Origin: Nitrospirota bacterium
GTDB taxonomy: Bacteria; Nitrospirota; UBA9217
Assembly: GCA_035516965.1 (NCBI GenBank)
Contig: DATIZR010000118.1
Coordinates: 1 to 53,119, forward strand
Direction: 5' to 3'
Length of the DNA: 53,119 nt
In this document: piece by piece, positions 26,802 to 35,017 of the stretch
Numbering within the stretch: position 1 is the stretch's first letter
How the letters are laid out: each line of letters starts with the position of its first letter
Program-made: the position numbers and the translations under genes
The notes under the pieces: model-generated
Told to the model about the DNA's origin: nothing
The model's input: only the letters and a program-made list of their open reading frames with translations
Databases searched by the model: none

Positions 26802-26867
26802 GTCTAACAAGCCGATGAAGATGGCGGTCGCCTGCGGCGCCCGCAGCGTATCGGCAGGGTGTTCACT
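26802..26867 (+). repeat. Second attC-like site, degenerate
   Basis: GTCTAAC (26802-26808) fits the inverse core RYYYAAC exactly. GCCGAT (26811-26816) pairs with ATCGGC (26850-26855), and CTGCGG/CCGCAG (26832-26846) forms an inner hairpin. The right-hand core is poor (GTTCACT, 26861-26867, with C instead of a purine), as expected if the last junction formed at a non-attI target or has decayed. Confidence 0.5.
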
Positions 26868-27023
26868 TGCAAATTACAACCAGTAAAGGAGAAGGCTGTT
26901 GACATAATATCCGCTACACACTAGTAAGTGAAACAGGCGATAAATGCCTTTAAAAAACCGCAGAATTAGCTTCGAGGGATATAAGAGGATTGAAACTATT
27001 GGGAGGAATGGCGACAGTAGCTA
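26868..27023. other. Gap after the cassette island
   Basis: No gene is recognised. It contains TTGACA (26899-26904) with a weak TAGTAA 17 bp on. The single sequence ending ATAAGAGGATTGAAAC (to 26996) resembles the 3' end of CRISPR repeats but is not repeated. Confidence 0.3.
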
Positions 27024-28436
27024 TCAGACGTTCGTCTTGATGCTGTCTTCCTGGATTCCGAGGACCTTCTCGACGATATCGGCAAGCACGCTGTCGTGGT
27101 CGTGGTTCAGCGTGAATACCCGGCACTGCACCACCCGGGCCGGGATGTAGTCGAAAAAATCCTTGAGCGGCTCTTTTTCGACCCTGCGCGTCAGGGGGTC
27201 GAACACATGGATCTGGCGCTCTCCCATCATGAGCGGGTTGATCGGCCTCGGGTCCTGGCTCGCCATGTCGACCCGGAATTGAAGGTCCTTGAGGCGCTGC
27301 GGCAGGTTCTTGCGGATCCGCTTGACCAGCTCGGCGGCATCTATGATCGTCTTCCCTTTTTCAAAGGCGCGCATCGAGAGCGTCACGTCGTAGGCCATCT
27401 TCCACTTGACCTCGCGCGACAGGATAGCCGCCCATTCCTGCCCGAGCTTTGCCGTGGCTCCGTTCTCCTTCGTGCCCCAGCGACGCACCGCTTCGAGCAG
27501 CGACCAGTCCGTCAGTTCGAGGTATTCCGGCAGGTTCTCTACGGGATTGTAGGGGAACAGCGCCGCCATCGTGTCCTTGAACAGCTCCTTCAAATGCTCG
27601 TCAATGGCCCGCGTGGTGCGGTGATAGTAGACATTGGTGTACATATAGAGCCGCGCGTTCAGGAACATGTTCAGCGCGCTGAGACCCGATTTGTGCAGCG
27701 TGAGCCCCTTATCCGTAAAGAAGGTGTAATACATGAGGCGGTCGATGTCCACGGCGCCGACGGCCACTCCGCACAGATAGGCGTCCCGGAGAACGTAATC
27801 GAGGTTGTCAACGGTATAGATGCCGGAGAGCAGCGGCTGGAGGAACTGGAGCCACCGGGGCTGTTTCCCCTGCTGCGTGACGACGCCTTTGCCGATCAGG
27901 AAGGCGATCTGGTCGGGGTTCAGCCGCTCCCCCTTGGAGAACTCTCCCGACGGACTGCGCCGGATGGCCCTGATCGCGTCACCCAACTCGGCCTTGATGA
28001 TGTGTTGCCCCAGCTTCTCATGGGTCAGCCCGAACTGGTCGAGATAATTGTCGTCGAAGAAATGGCCGAAGGGGCCGTGCCCCACATCATGGAGCAAGGC
28101 CGCGATGCGCAGCAGCTCTTCGATGTACTGCTCCGAGGGACAATCGGCTGCCGCCGCCTTCAGGGAAGGATAGAGGTGACGGGCGAACCTTCCGGCAAGG
28201 TGCATCGCACCGAGGGAGTGCTGGAACCTGCTGTGCTCGGCCGAGGGATACACCCACCGCGCGCTCTGGAGCTGGTAGATCTGGCGCAGCCGCTGCATCC
28301 ACGCGGTGTCGATCAGGTCCTTCTCTGTTTTTTCGCCTGCGCCGCGGGGCGTGGTGAACGAAATATACCCGTGAACCGGGTCTCCGAGCAGGGCGATGCC
28401 GTCATAAAATTCTTCCCCTCTGGTCAGTTCGCGCAT
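27024..28436 (-). CDS. HD-domain phosphohydrolase (dNTPase/SAMHD1-like)
   Basis: A 470-residue cytosolic metal-dependent phosphohydrolase related to dGTPase/SAMHD1/YwfO proteins. The HD metal site is visible as SRFQHSLG (His73), ALLHDVGHGPFGH (His116, Asp117) and a later Asp in VDNLDYVLRDA. The order H...HD...D and the phrase EHSRFQHSLGAMHLA are diagnostic. Such enzymes degrade dNTPs or related nucleotides; the exact substrate is unknown. The -10 box of its promoter ends 6 nt before the ATG and no ribosome-binding site is seen, so the mRNA may be leaderless. Confidence 0.85.
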   Translation of the reverse strand: MRELTRGEEFYDGIALLGDPVHGYISFTTPRGAGEKTEKDLIDTAWMQRLRQIYQLQSARWVYPSAEHSRFQHSLGAMHLAGRFARHLYPSLKAAAADCPSEQYIEELLRIAALLHDVGHGPFGHFFDDNYLDQFGLTHEKLGQHIIKAELGDAIRAIRRSPSGEFSKGERLNPDQIAFLIGKGVVTQQGKQPRWLQFLQPLLSGIYTVDNLDYVLRDAYLCGVAVGAVDIDRLMYYTFFTDKGLTLHKSGLSALNMFLNARLYMYTNVYYHRTTRAIDEHLKELFKDTMAALFPYNPVENLPEYLELTDWSLLEAVRRWGTKENGATAKLGQEWAAILSREVKWKMAYDVTLSMRAFEKGKTIIDAAELVKRIRKNLPQRLKDLQFRVDMASQDPRPINPLMMGERQIHVFDPLTRRVEKEPLKDFFDYIPARVVQCRVFTLNHDHDSVLADIVEKVLGIQEDSIKTNV

Positions 28437-28442
28437 GGTCGT

Positions 28443-28470
28443 ATTATACCGGGAACCGGGATTGAGTCAA
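28443..28470 (-). promoter_or_regulatory. Promoter of the HD hydrolase gene
   Basis: On the minus strand TTGACT (28470-28465), a 16-bp spacer and TATAAT (28448-28443) end six bases before the ATG at 28436, which fits a leaderless transcript. Confidence 0.65.
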
Positions 28471-28558
28471 CCCGAAAAGCTTGTCGCCGCACGCACGGGC
28501 TCAAAAAATCAAGCCGTCCCCCTCAAAATAAACTATAATTTAATCAGGAGGGGAAGGT

Positions 28559-29422
28559 ATGCGTATCATATTCCACACCCTGGGAAACCTCCCGAAATAC
28601 CAGCTACTCCTCCTGTCCGCCGCACTGGTCCTGTTCTTCGGGTTCATCGATTACGGCACCGGCCCCGACCTTTCCATTTTCATCTTCTATCTCATCCCCG
28701 TATTCCTGTCGACCTGGTTCGTCGGCATCAGCGCCGGCGTGCTCCTGTCCGTCGTGAGCGCGGCGGCCTGGTCGCTCGCCGATGTGCTGTCGCGCCGCAC
28801 CCCTTCCGATGTCGCCATCCCCTACGGGAACCTGATCGTGCAGATTCTTTTCTTTCTGATCGTCGTGTACACCCTCTCCGCGCTCAAGGCGTCGCTGGAG
28901 CAGGAAAAACAGCTTGCCAGGAGCGACTACCTCACGGGCGCCGTAAACAGCCGGTATTTCACGGAACTGGCAGCGGCCGAGATCAGCCGGTCGCGCAGGT
29001 ATTATCACCCCTTCACCGTCGTTTATATGGACGTCGACAATTTCAAGGCCGTGAATGACCGGTTCGGACACAGCATCGGCGACGCCCTGCTGCAGCAGAC
29101 GGTGAGGACCATCCGGGGGCAGATCCGCGCGACCGACACCATCGCACGGGTCGGCGGCGACGAGTTCATCCTGCTCCTCCCGGAGACGGGCATCAGGACG
29201 GCAATTACGGTGCTGGAAAAGATACGGGCGAGCCTGTTCGACGTCATGCAGGAGCGAAGCTGGCCGGTCACCTTCAGCTTCGGGATGGCAGCCTTTGATG
29301 ATCCGCCGGAATCGGTCGATACCATGATCAAGCTGGCGGACGACCTGATGTACGAGGGGAAGAATAACGGCAAGAACAGCATACGCTACCGGACATACCG
29401 GAATGCGCAGAGCACCGGTTGA
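28559..29422 (+). CDS. Membrane diguanylate cyclase (GGDEF)
   Basis: A 287-residue protein with about four N-terminal transmembrane helices (residues 15-108), a short coiled linker (110-122) and a GGDEF domain (about 123-280). The active site is intact: RVGGDEF (GGDEF at 199-203), with DVDNFKAVNDRFGH upstream. RATD (190-193) sits five residues before GGDEF and is the product-inhibition I-site. It should make c-di-GMP under feedback control. An AGGAGGGG ribosome-binding site precedes the ATG, and TATAAT is at 28534-28539. Confidence 0.9.
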   Translation: MRIIFHTLGNLPKYQLLLLSAALVLFFGFIDYGTGPDLSIFIFYLIPVFLSTWFVGISAGVLLSVVSAAAWSLADVLSRRTPSDVAIPYGNLIVQILFFLIVVYTLSALKASLEQEKQLARSDYLTGAVNSRYFTELAAAEISRSRRYYHPFTVVYMDVDNFKAVNDRFGHSIGDALLQQTVRTIRGQIRATDTIARVGGDEFILLLPETGIRTAITVLEKIRASLFDVMQERSWPVTFSFGMAAFDDPPESVDTMIKLADDLMYEGKNNGKNSIRYRTYRNAQSTG

Positions 29423-29441
29423 GAACGGCCGCGTCCGGTGA

Positions 29442-29957
29442 TCAGAGAAGAACGTATGCCATGGCGCCGTCCTCCAGTGCGTAGTAGAGAGCGGAGAAGT
29501 CCCTCTTCGTGAGCACGGCGCGGGGAATCGAGTCCTCCCGGTAGGGTGCCGCGCCGCGTGGCTGGAGGATGAGCGATCTGCCGAAAACCAGGGCGTAGCG
29601 CTGACGGGGGCCTTCGATCTTCTTGGTCAGCACGACCGCCTTCTGCGTGCGGGCGGGAGTCCCTTCCCGCTGCAGAATATGAAGGTCCTTCAGCGTCCGG
29701 TTCTTGTACCTGAGCTGACCCTTTGCGGCCCTCAGGTCCAGGACCAGGTACTTGGAATCCGAAGCCTGCATGGTCTTCAGGAAGACCAGCGAGTCCTGCT
29801 CCTGTCTGAGCTTCTCGACGGTTGCTGCCAGTTGTTTCCGCTGTTCCAGGAGCTTTTCCCGCTCCCCCTCCTCAGCCGCGGCAGCAACGCTCAAAGACGG
29901 TTGCGCCGGGAGAAGGAACAGGAGCAGCAGCCAGCCGTACCCTGCATTCTTTCGCAT
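29442..29957 (-). CDS. Secreted coiled-coil hypothetical protein
   Basis: A 171-residue protein with a Sec signal peptide (about 1-28), a charged coiled coil (about 30-57, EREKLLEQRKQLAATVEKLRQEQ) and a C-terminal beta-rich domain (about 68-171) with no recognised family. It starts 18 bp after the stop of the L,D-transpeptidase gene on the same strand. That protein also begins with a signal peptide and a coiled coil, so the two may act together at the cell wall (inference). Confidence 0.65.
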   Translation of the reverse strand: MRKNAGYGWLLLLFLLPAQPSLSVAAAAEEGEREKLLEQRKQLAATVEKLRQEQDSLVFLKTMQASDSKYLVLDLRAAKGQLRYKNRTLKDLHILQREGTPARTQKAVVLTKKIEGPRQRYALVFGRSLILQPRGAAPYREDSIPRAVLTKRDFSALYYALEDGAMAYVLL

Positions 29958-29975
29958 ACTCTGCCCCCGACCCCC

Positions 29976-30617
29976 TTAATAGATGTACACCTTGGTCCCG
30001 ATCTTCACGCTCCGGTACAGGCGTTCCAGGTCCCCATCCCCGACGGAGATGCATCCGTGCGTAAAATGCGTGCCGAGCAGTTCCGTATACTTGGTGCCGT
30101 GGATCTTGTAGCCGTTCCCGAGGATGAGCGCATATTTGCCGAGCACGCCCCGCACGATCCTGTCCGGATCGTTCTCGGCGGGCACGGGCATGTTCTCCTC
30201 TACATAAGACCAGTCGGGCCTGATCCAGACCGGGTTCCGCTCCTTGCCCAGGACCGAGAGCGATCCCGTCGGGCTCTCGAACAGCCAGTTCCGGCCTGTC
30301 TCCTCCTTCACGAACTGGCGGCTCCCGGTCCCGACCTTTGCTGCCAGCAGCACCTCGCCCCCGCGCCTCATCGTCAGCCGGTTGTTCTCCGTGTCCACGA
30401 CGAGGTAGATCTCGTTGTCGTCCGGGTCCTCCAGCATGCTCCTGAGCCCCTGGTTCTCCTCCTCGAGAAGCGCGGCCTCGTGCTGCAGGCCGTCGACCTG
30501 TTTTCTGATCTCTTCCAGCGAAGGAGACGATTTCTCGCCCGCCCTTCCCGCAGGCGCCGCGGCGAGGAAGCATGCGGCTGCCAGGATCAGGGTCAGTATG
30601 TTCCGTCCGATACGCAT
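29976..30617 (-). CDS. L,D-transpeptidase (YkuD domain)
   Basis: A 213-residue exported cell-wall enzyme that forms 3-3 peptidoglycan cross-links or attaches proteins to peptidoglycan. It has a signal peptide (about 1-26), a coiled coil (about 33-62) and a YkuD domain (about 70-213). The catalytic motif reads HGTKYTELLGTHFTHGCISV, with His at the start and the nucleophile Cys in HGC. The ATG at 30617 has GGAG at 8-nt spacing, better than the ATG two codons upstream. It lies 14 bp beyond the FAD oxidase stop. Confidence 0.87.
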   Translation of the reverse strand: MRIGRNILTLILAAACFLAAAPAGRAGEKSSPSLEEIRKQVDGLQHEAALLEEENQGLRSMLEDPDDNEIYLVVDTENNRLTMRRGGEVLLAAKVGTGSRQFVKEETGRNWLFESPTGSLSVLGKERNPVWIRPDWSYVEENMPVPAENDPDRIVRGVLGKYALILGNGYKIHGTKYTELLGTHFTHGCISVGDGDLERLYRSVKIGTKVYIY

Positions 30618-30631
30618 GTGCATGGCTCCGA

Positions 30632-31999
30632 CTAGAGAAATATCTTCCCCGGGTTCAGAACGTTGTTCGGATCGAGCGCCTGCTTGATCTTCTGCATGGC
30701 GTTGATCGTCGCAGGTCCCAGCTCCATCGGGAGATATTCCGACTTCGCAAGGCCGATTCCGTGCTCTCCGGAGATGCTGCCGCCGAGCCTCAGGGTCTCC
30801 TGGAAAATCTCCCGCACCGCCGCCCGGCCTTTCTCAAGCTCGGAATCGTCGACCATGACATTCGCGTGGATGTTCCCGTCGCCGGCATGGCCGAAGTTCA
30901 CGATCAGGAGGCCGTACTTTGCGGCGATACCGTTGATGGCGAGGAGGATGTCAGGGATCCTGCTTCTCGGCACGACGATGTCCTCGTTCAGCTTCTTCGG
31001 CTTGATCGTGTAGAGCGCCGGCGACAGGGACCGCCGGGCCTTCCATATCCGCTCCCGTTCGGCCTCCGTCCCGGCACGAACAATGCGCGTCGCCCCGCAC
31101 GCGTTCATCACCTGTTCCACGAGCGCTATCTCGCGTTCCGTCAACTCCGAAGGGCCGTCCACCTCCACGATCAGCATGGCAGCGGCGCCGCCCGAGAGGT
31201 CCTCCTTGAGATAGCCCTCGACGGCCCGCAGGGCCGCCTGGTCCACGAACTCCAGGGCTCGCGGCACGATTCGCTTTGCGATGACCGCGGACGCCGCCGA
31301 CGCGGCGCCTTCAACGGTACCGAAAAAGGCGGAAAGGGTCCGGACGCTCTCAGGCAGAGGGAGAAGCCGCAGAATGATCCTGGTCGCGATCCCGAGGGTC
31401 CCTTCGGACCCCACGATCAGCCTCGTCAGATCGTAGCCGGCCACGCTCTTCAGCGTCCGCGCGCCCGTGCGCACCAGTTCGCCCGTGGGCAGGACCACAT
31501 CGAGACCGAGGACATAGTCCCGGGTGACGCCGTACTTGACGGCGCGGAGTCCGCCCGCGCACTCGGCGATATTCCCCCCGATCGTACAGAACCGGTGGCT
31601 CGCGGGGTCGGGCGGATAGAAGAGTCCTCGCGATTCGACCTCTTGCTGCAGGTCGCCCGTGACGACGCCGGGCTCGACGACCGCGATAAGGTCCTGCTCG
31701 TCGATCTCGAGGATGCTGTTCATCCGCTCCAGGGAGAGGACCACCCCGGCCCGCACGGGTATCGACCCTCCTGACATGCCCGTTCCCGCGCCGCGGGGCA
31801 CCACGGGAAAGAGCTCCCGGTTGGCCAGGGCGAGAATGGCCGAGACCTCCGCTGCCGAGGCCGGCCGCGCCACGGCCCAGGGAAGCGATTCCCGGCGCGT
31901 AGCGTCGTAGGAGTAGACGATAAGCTCTTCGGGCGAGACCAGGAGATGGTCCGCTCCGACGATCTTCTTCAGTTCTTTGACAACGGACGGTTTAAGCAT
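30632..31999 (-). CDS. FAD-linked oxidase, GlcD/D-lactate dehydrogenase type
   Basis: A 455-residue flavoprotein of the VAO family (FAD_binding_4 plus FAD-oxidase_C), which oxidises glycolate, D-lactate or other 2-hydroxy acids. The FAD motif is VVPRGAGTGMSGGSIPV (about 69-85), followed by GGNIAECAGGLRAVKYGVTRDYVLGLDVVLPTG. The C-terminal end has NFGHAGDGNIHANV, SGEHGIGLAKSEYL and DPNNVLNPGKIF, typical of GlcD. The ATG at 31999 overlaps the stop of the upstream GH57 gene by eight bases, so the two are translationally coupled. No glcE/glcF partners are present. Confidence 0.85.
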   Translation of the reverse strand: MLKPSVVKELKKIVGADHLLVSPEELIVYSYDATRRESLPWAVARPASAAEVSAILALANRELFPVVPRGAGTGMSGGSIPVRAGVVLSLERMNSILEIDEQDLIAVVEPGVVTGDLQQEVESRGLFYPPDPASHRFCTIGGNIAECAGGLRAVKYGVTRDYVLGLDVVLPTGELVRTGARTLKSVAGYDLTRLIVGSEGTLGIATRIILRLLPLPESVRTLSAFFGTVEGAASAASAVIAKRIVPRALEFVDQAALRAVEGYLKEDLSGGAAAMLIVEVDGPSELTEREIALVEQVMNACGATRIVRAGTEAERERIWKARRSLSPALYTIKPKKLNEDIVVPRSRIPDILLAINGIAAKYGLLIVNFGHAGDGNIHANVMVDDSELEKGRAAVREIFQETLRLGGSISGEHGIGLAKSEYLPMELGPATINAMQKIKQALDPNNVLNPGKIFL

Positions 32000-33632
32000 A
32001 GACCCGGAAGTCGATATCGGGAAATATATTGTCACGGTATTCTATCGTCTGGAGCCACCCCTCGTCAATACGATTCGCCCGTATCTCGTCATAGAGCCTG
32101 GTGAACCGGAGCACGTGGTCGCGGGTCCTCTTGAGCGCGTAATCGACGTGGCTGCCCGTCTTGATGATGAAGGCCCAGTCCGAGCTCTGCGCCAGGAGCA
32201 GTTCCCGCGCCGCCTGGTTCAGGGCGCGCTTCACGAGGCCCTCTGCGCCGGCGTGGCCCCGTGCAAGCCCGGTCATCCGTTCGGCGGCCTTGTCGAGGTG
32301 CCGGTAGATCCAGTCGTTCGAATCATCGAGCCATACCTCGGAGTATCCGTTCATGCCCCAGCTCGACAGGGGCGGGTCCACGGTCTGGCAGGCCGGCGTC
32401 TCCGCGAGATATTCCGTGGGCGTGATCATCCTGACCGTCTTCCGGTCGCTGGCGAGCTTCCGGATCAGGAAGTTCAGCCAGTCGGGGCCCTCGAACCACC
32501 AGTGCCCGAACAGCTCTGCGTCATAGGGCGCGACAATGAGCGGCTTCCGGTCTTCGAAGCTGCTGGAGAGCGACTCGATCTGTTTTCCCCGGTTGAACAG
32601 GAAGTTCCCAGCGTGCTCCGCGGCCTTGTCGAGCGCCCGCCGCCTGTCGTAGGGCTCCTTCTGGTCCGTGTCGCCCGTAATGCGGTGATACTTGATCCCC
32701 AGGCTCACGCGCACGCCGTCCTGGTGCAGGTAGGGCCTGACGTACTCGTAATCCAGGTCGAAGCCCACGTCGCGGTAGAAGTCCCGGTAGTCAAAATCCC
32801 CGGGATAGCCTTCCCTGGTGCTCCAAACCTGCTTGGACGACTCCATGTCCCGGCCGAAGGCGGCGACCCCGGAACGGCAGCAGACGGGCGCGTACACGCC
32901 GTACCGGGGGCGGGGCGACGCGTGGTACACACCGTGGGAATCCAGGAAGAAAAAGCGGAGCCCCGCTTCCCTCAGGACTTCATCGAGCCCCGGGGCATAG
33001 CCGCACTCCGGAAGCCAGATGCCCTTTGGCTCCCTGCCCAGGTGTTTCCGGTGATGCTGCACGGCGACCATGATCTGCGCCCGGACAGCTTCCCTGCTGT
33101 TCAGGAGGGGCAGGAACGCGTGGGTCGCGGCGCAGGTGATGAGCTCCACCCTGCCCAGGTCCTGGAATTTCCGGAAGGCGGTGACAAGATTTCGTCCGTA
33201 CTTCTCCTCGAACACATGCCGGGCATTCCGGAACAGGTCACGGTACAGCAGGGCGAGGGAATGAAACCGCGGGTCACCCTTGGTCCGCTCCAGCTCGTGC
33301 TCGACGAACTCGGCCAACCGGCTGATATGCAGGATGTACCGCTGCTGCAGCAGGGGATCGGCGAGCATGGCGACGAGCGTCGGCGAGAGGCTCATGGTGA
33401 TCCGGAAATCAATGCCGTCGTCCACGAGGCCGTCGAACACGTTGATCAGGGGGATGTAGGTTTCGGTGATGGCCTCGAACAGCCAGTCCTCTTCGAGGAA
33501 CTGTTCATGTTCGGGATGCCGCACGAAGGGCAGGTGGCTGTGCAGCACCAGTGCGAGGGAGCCGCGCTCCCGGCCCGGCTTGTCCGGCCCGATGCTTTTT
33601 TCTGCTTCATCTCGTTCGGGGCGATTGGTCAT
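31992..33632 (-). CDS. GH57 1,4-alpha-glucan branching enzyme (DUF1957 type)
   Basis: A 546-residue glycoside hydrolase family 57 protein that makes alpha-1,6 branches in glycogen. It opens with SLALVLHSHLPFVRHPE, the GH57 His motif. The nucleophile Glu lies in GIWLPECGYAPGLDEVL and the acid/base Asp in VAPYDAELFGHWWFEGPDWL. The C-terminal helical domain with SSWGMNGYSEVWLDDSNDWIYRHL is typical of the branching-enzyme group. The ATG at 33632 is taken because the extra upstream codons look non-conserved. A DUF4912 gene lies upstream on the same strand, an association common with this enzyme. Confidence 0.88.
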   Translation of the reverse strand: MTNRPERDEAEKSIGPDKPGRERGSLALVLHSHLPFVRHPEHEQFLEEDWLFEAITETYIPLINVFDGLVDDGIDFRITMSLSPTLVAMLADPLLQQRYILHISRLAEFVEHELERTKGDPRFHSLALLYRDLFRNARHVFEEKYGRNLVTAFRKFQDLGRVELITCAATHAFLPLLNSREAVRAQIMVAVQHHRKHLGREPKGIWLPECGYAPGLDEVLREAGLRFFFLDSHGVYHASPRPRYGVYAPVCCRSGVAAFGRDMESSKQVWSTREGYPGDFDYRDFYRDVGFDLDYEYVRPYLHQDGVRVSLGIKYHRITGDTDQKEPYDRRRALDKAAEHAGNFLFNRGKQIESLSSSFEDRKPLIVAPYDAELFGHWWFEGPDWLNFLIRKLASDRKTVRMITPTEYLAETPACQTVDPPLSSWGMNGYSEVWLDDSNDWIYRHLDKAAERMTGLARGHAGAEGLVKRALNQAARELLLAQSSDWAFIIKTGSHVDYALKRTRDHVLRFTRLYDEIRANRIDEGWLQTIEYRDNIFPDIDFRVYA

Positions 33633-33868
33633 GGGTGCGGTTGGTTCCTGCACAGTGCCTGCCGGGGTTCGCGTCATCCAATCCCGGGAAATCCCCTCAC
33701 GCGGCCTGACACGGCGGGCGATGATGACGCTGCATCCCGTGCCGCTTCAGCGGAATAGCGTCAATGGGGACAGGCACCACGGGCCGGGAAGGGGCGGCGC
33801 CATCGTGGCAGGAAGAGGCAATCCTCCGGTCAGGGCGCTGCCGAAAGGCACGATAGCAGATTGCAAAA
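33633..33868. other. Gap between GH57 and DUF4912 genes
   Basis: This part of the gap holds no recognisable gene. It leads into the 13-bp hairpin at 33869-33900, so the GH57 gene probably has its own promoter here, although no convincing hexamers were found. Confidence 0.4.
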
Positions 33869-33900
33869 CAAAAGTCCATCCCGGTGAGGATGGACTTTTG
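33869..33900 (-). terminator. Rho-independent terminator of the DUF4912 gene
   Basis: A perfect 13-bp stem (CAAAAGTCCATCC with its complement), six-base loop, followed on the minus strand by TTTTGC. It lies 28 bp after the DUF4912 stop. Confidence 0.75.
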
Positions 33901-33927
33901 TATGAAAATGAGCACGAGGGCGGAGGA

Positions 33928-34872
33928 CTATTTCTTCCCCCGCGGGAACATCCCCGGTGACGTTACCTGCGGTCTCCGTTTCAGCCTTCCCTTCTCCTGG
34001 AGCTGCTGCGAGGAAGGGCCTCCCCGGAGCCCGTATATTTTCCAGTACTCCTCGTCCACGACGATCCATTCGCCGTCGACCACATCGGAGACCCCGTCCC
34101 TCGGCGTGATCACGCGGTTCGAACGGGCGAGGGTAAGAAATCTTCCCTCCGGAGACAGCAGTCCGATGTCCGCGATAAAGGAGTGGCCGGGCCTGCCCAG
34201 ATCGAAGTACCATTTGCCGACCAGTTCATCCACGTCCTGATCGAAGTACCCGACCGCGTTCCGGCCGTCGAACTGGACCCCGGTGACATCATAGATCCGG
34301 ATCGTCAGCTTGCCGTCCCATCCGAACCAGGCCTTTTCCCGCTGGAGCCGCTCCTGCGTAACCTCCCAATAGGCATAGGCGAGATAGGGATCGCGCACCA
34401 TGATGGCGATCTTCTCTTCGCCGTACCCCGCGGGAAGCTCGCCGTAGGCGGCCGCGGCCGTCGGCCTCCGTTCGGGCCCGGTGTAATATTTCGCGTCGGA
34501 CACGCGCTCCTGCGCCATGATAGGCTCCTCTACTCCGGGAGGGGTCTTCCATTCACGGCCCGAGGGAGGCATCTCGACGGACGGTTTGTCCGGACGCAGA
34601 GCCGGCTTCGTCAGCGATGCAGGACGGGCTGCCGCTTTCTTTCTTGCGATGGCGATCTTTGCGGGAGCTGCTTTCCTTTTTACCGATGCAACGGCGCGCT
34701 TGGCCCCGGCATTCTTTTTGACCGTTTTTGCTGCTGGCTTGCTCTTGAAAGCTGCGGACAAGAGTTTGATGATGTCTGCCTTCCTGGCCTCCGAAGGCAC
34801 TTGCACCTTCATCTTTCCGGCCAGAGCTTTGAGTTCACGGACGATCATGGTCTGCAGTTCCGGTTTTTTCAT
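33928..34872 (-). CDS. DUF4912 protein with Rho_N-like N-terminus
   Basis: A 314-residue protein. Residues 1-45 (LQTMIVRELKALAGKMKVQVPSEARKADIIKLL) resemble the Rho N-terminal/SAP-like fold. Residues 46-90 are a Lys/Ala-rich linker, and residues about 135-270 are DUF4912, with LPAGYGEEKIAIMVRDPYLAYAYWEVT and a C-terminal DEEYWKIYGL. The basic linker suggests nucleic-acid or polyanion binding. The function is unknown. Genes of this type often accompany GH57 branching enzymes, as here. The start ATG is preceded by GAAGGGGG. Confidence 0.75.
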   Translation of the reverse strand: MKKPELQTMIVRELKALAGKMKVQVPSEARKADIIKLLSAAFKSKPAAKTVKKNAGAKRAVASVKRKAAPAKIAIARKKAAARPASLTKPALRPDKPSVEMPPSGREWKTPPGVEEPIMAQERVSDAKYYTGPERRPTAAAAYGELPAGYGEEKIAIMVRDPYLAYAYWEVTQERLQREKAWFGWDGKLTIRIYDVTGVQFDGRNAVGYFDQDVDELVGKWYFDLGRPGHSFIADIGLLSPEGRFLTLARSNRVITPRDGVSDVVDGEWIVVDEEYWKIYGLRGGPSSQQLQEKGRLKRRPQVTSPGMFPRGKK

Positions 34873-34981
34873 CTCGGGCCCCCTTCCGCAATATCAGGAT
34901 GAGAAACAGTATTCGTCTGGCTCAACTATACCACAAACCAGGTCGTTGTCAAAGGTGAATACCTTGAAGGAACAGGGTCTT

Positions 34982-35010
34982 TTGACAAACCTGCCGAAAC
35001 CTTTTATACT
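34982..35010 (+). promoter_or_regulatory. Promoter of the FabF-type gene
   Basis: TTGACA (34982-34987), 17 bp, TATACT (35005-35010): near-perfect sigma70 promoter. The ATG lies seven bases after the -10 box with no ribosome-binding site, so a leaderless mRNA is likely. Confidence 0.75.
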
Positions 35011-35017
35011 GCGCAGC

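Noticed and set aside
26944-27150. Short plus-strand frame after the cassettes
   Set aside because: It runs into the end of the HD hydrolase gene on the other strand and shows no protein-like conservation by eye.
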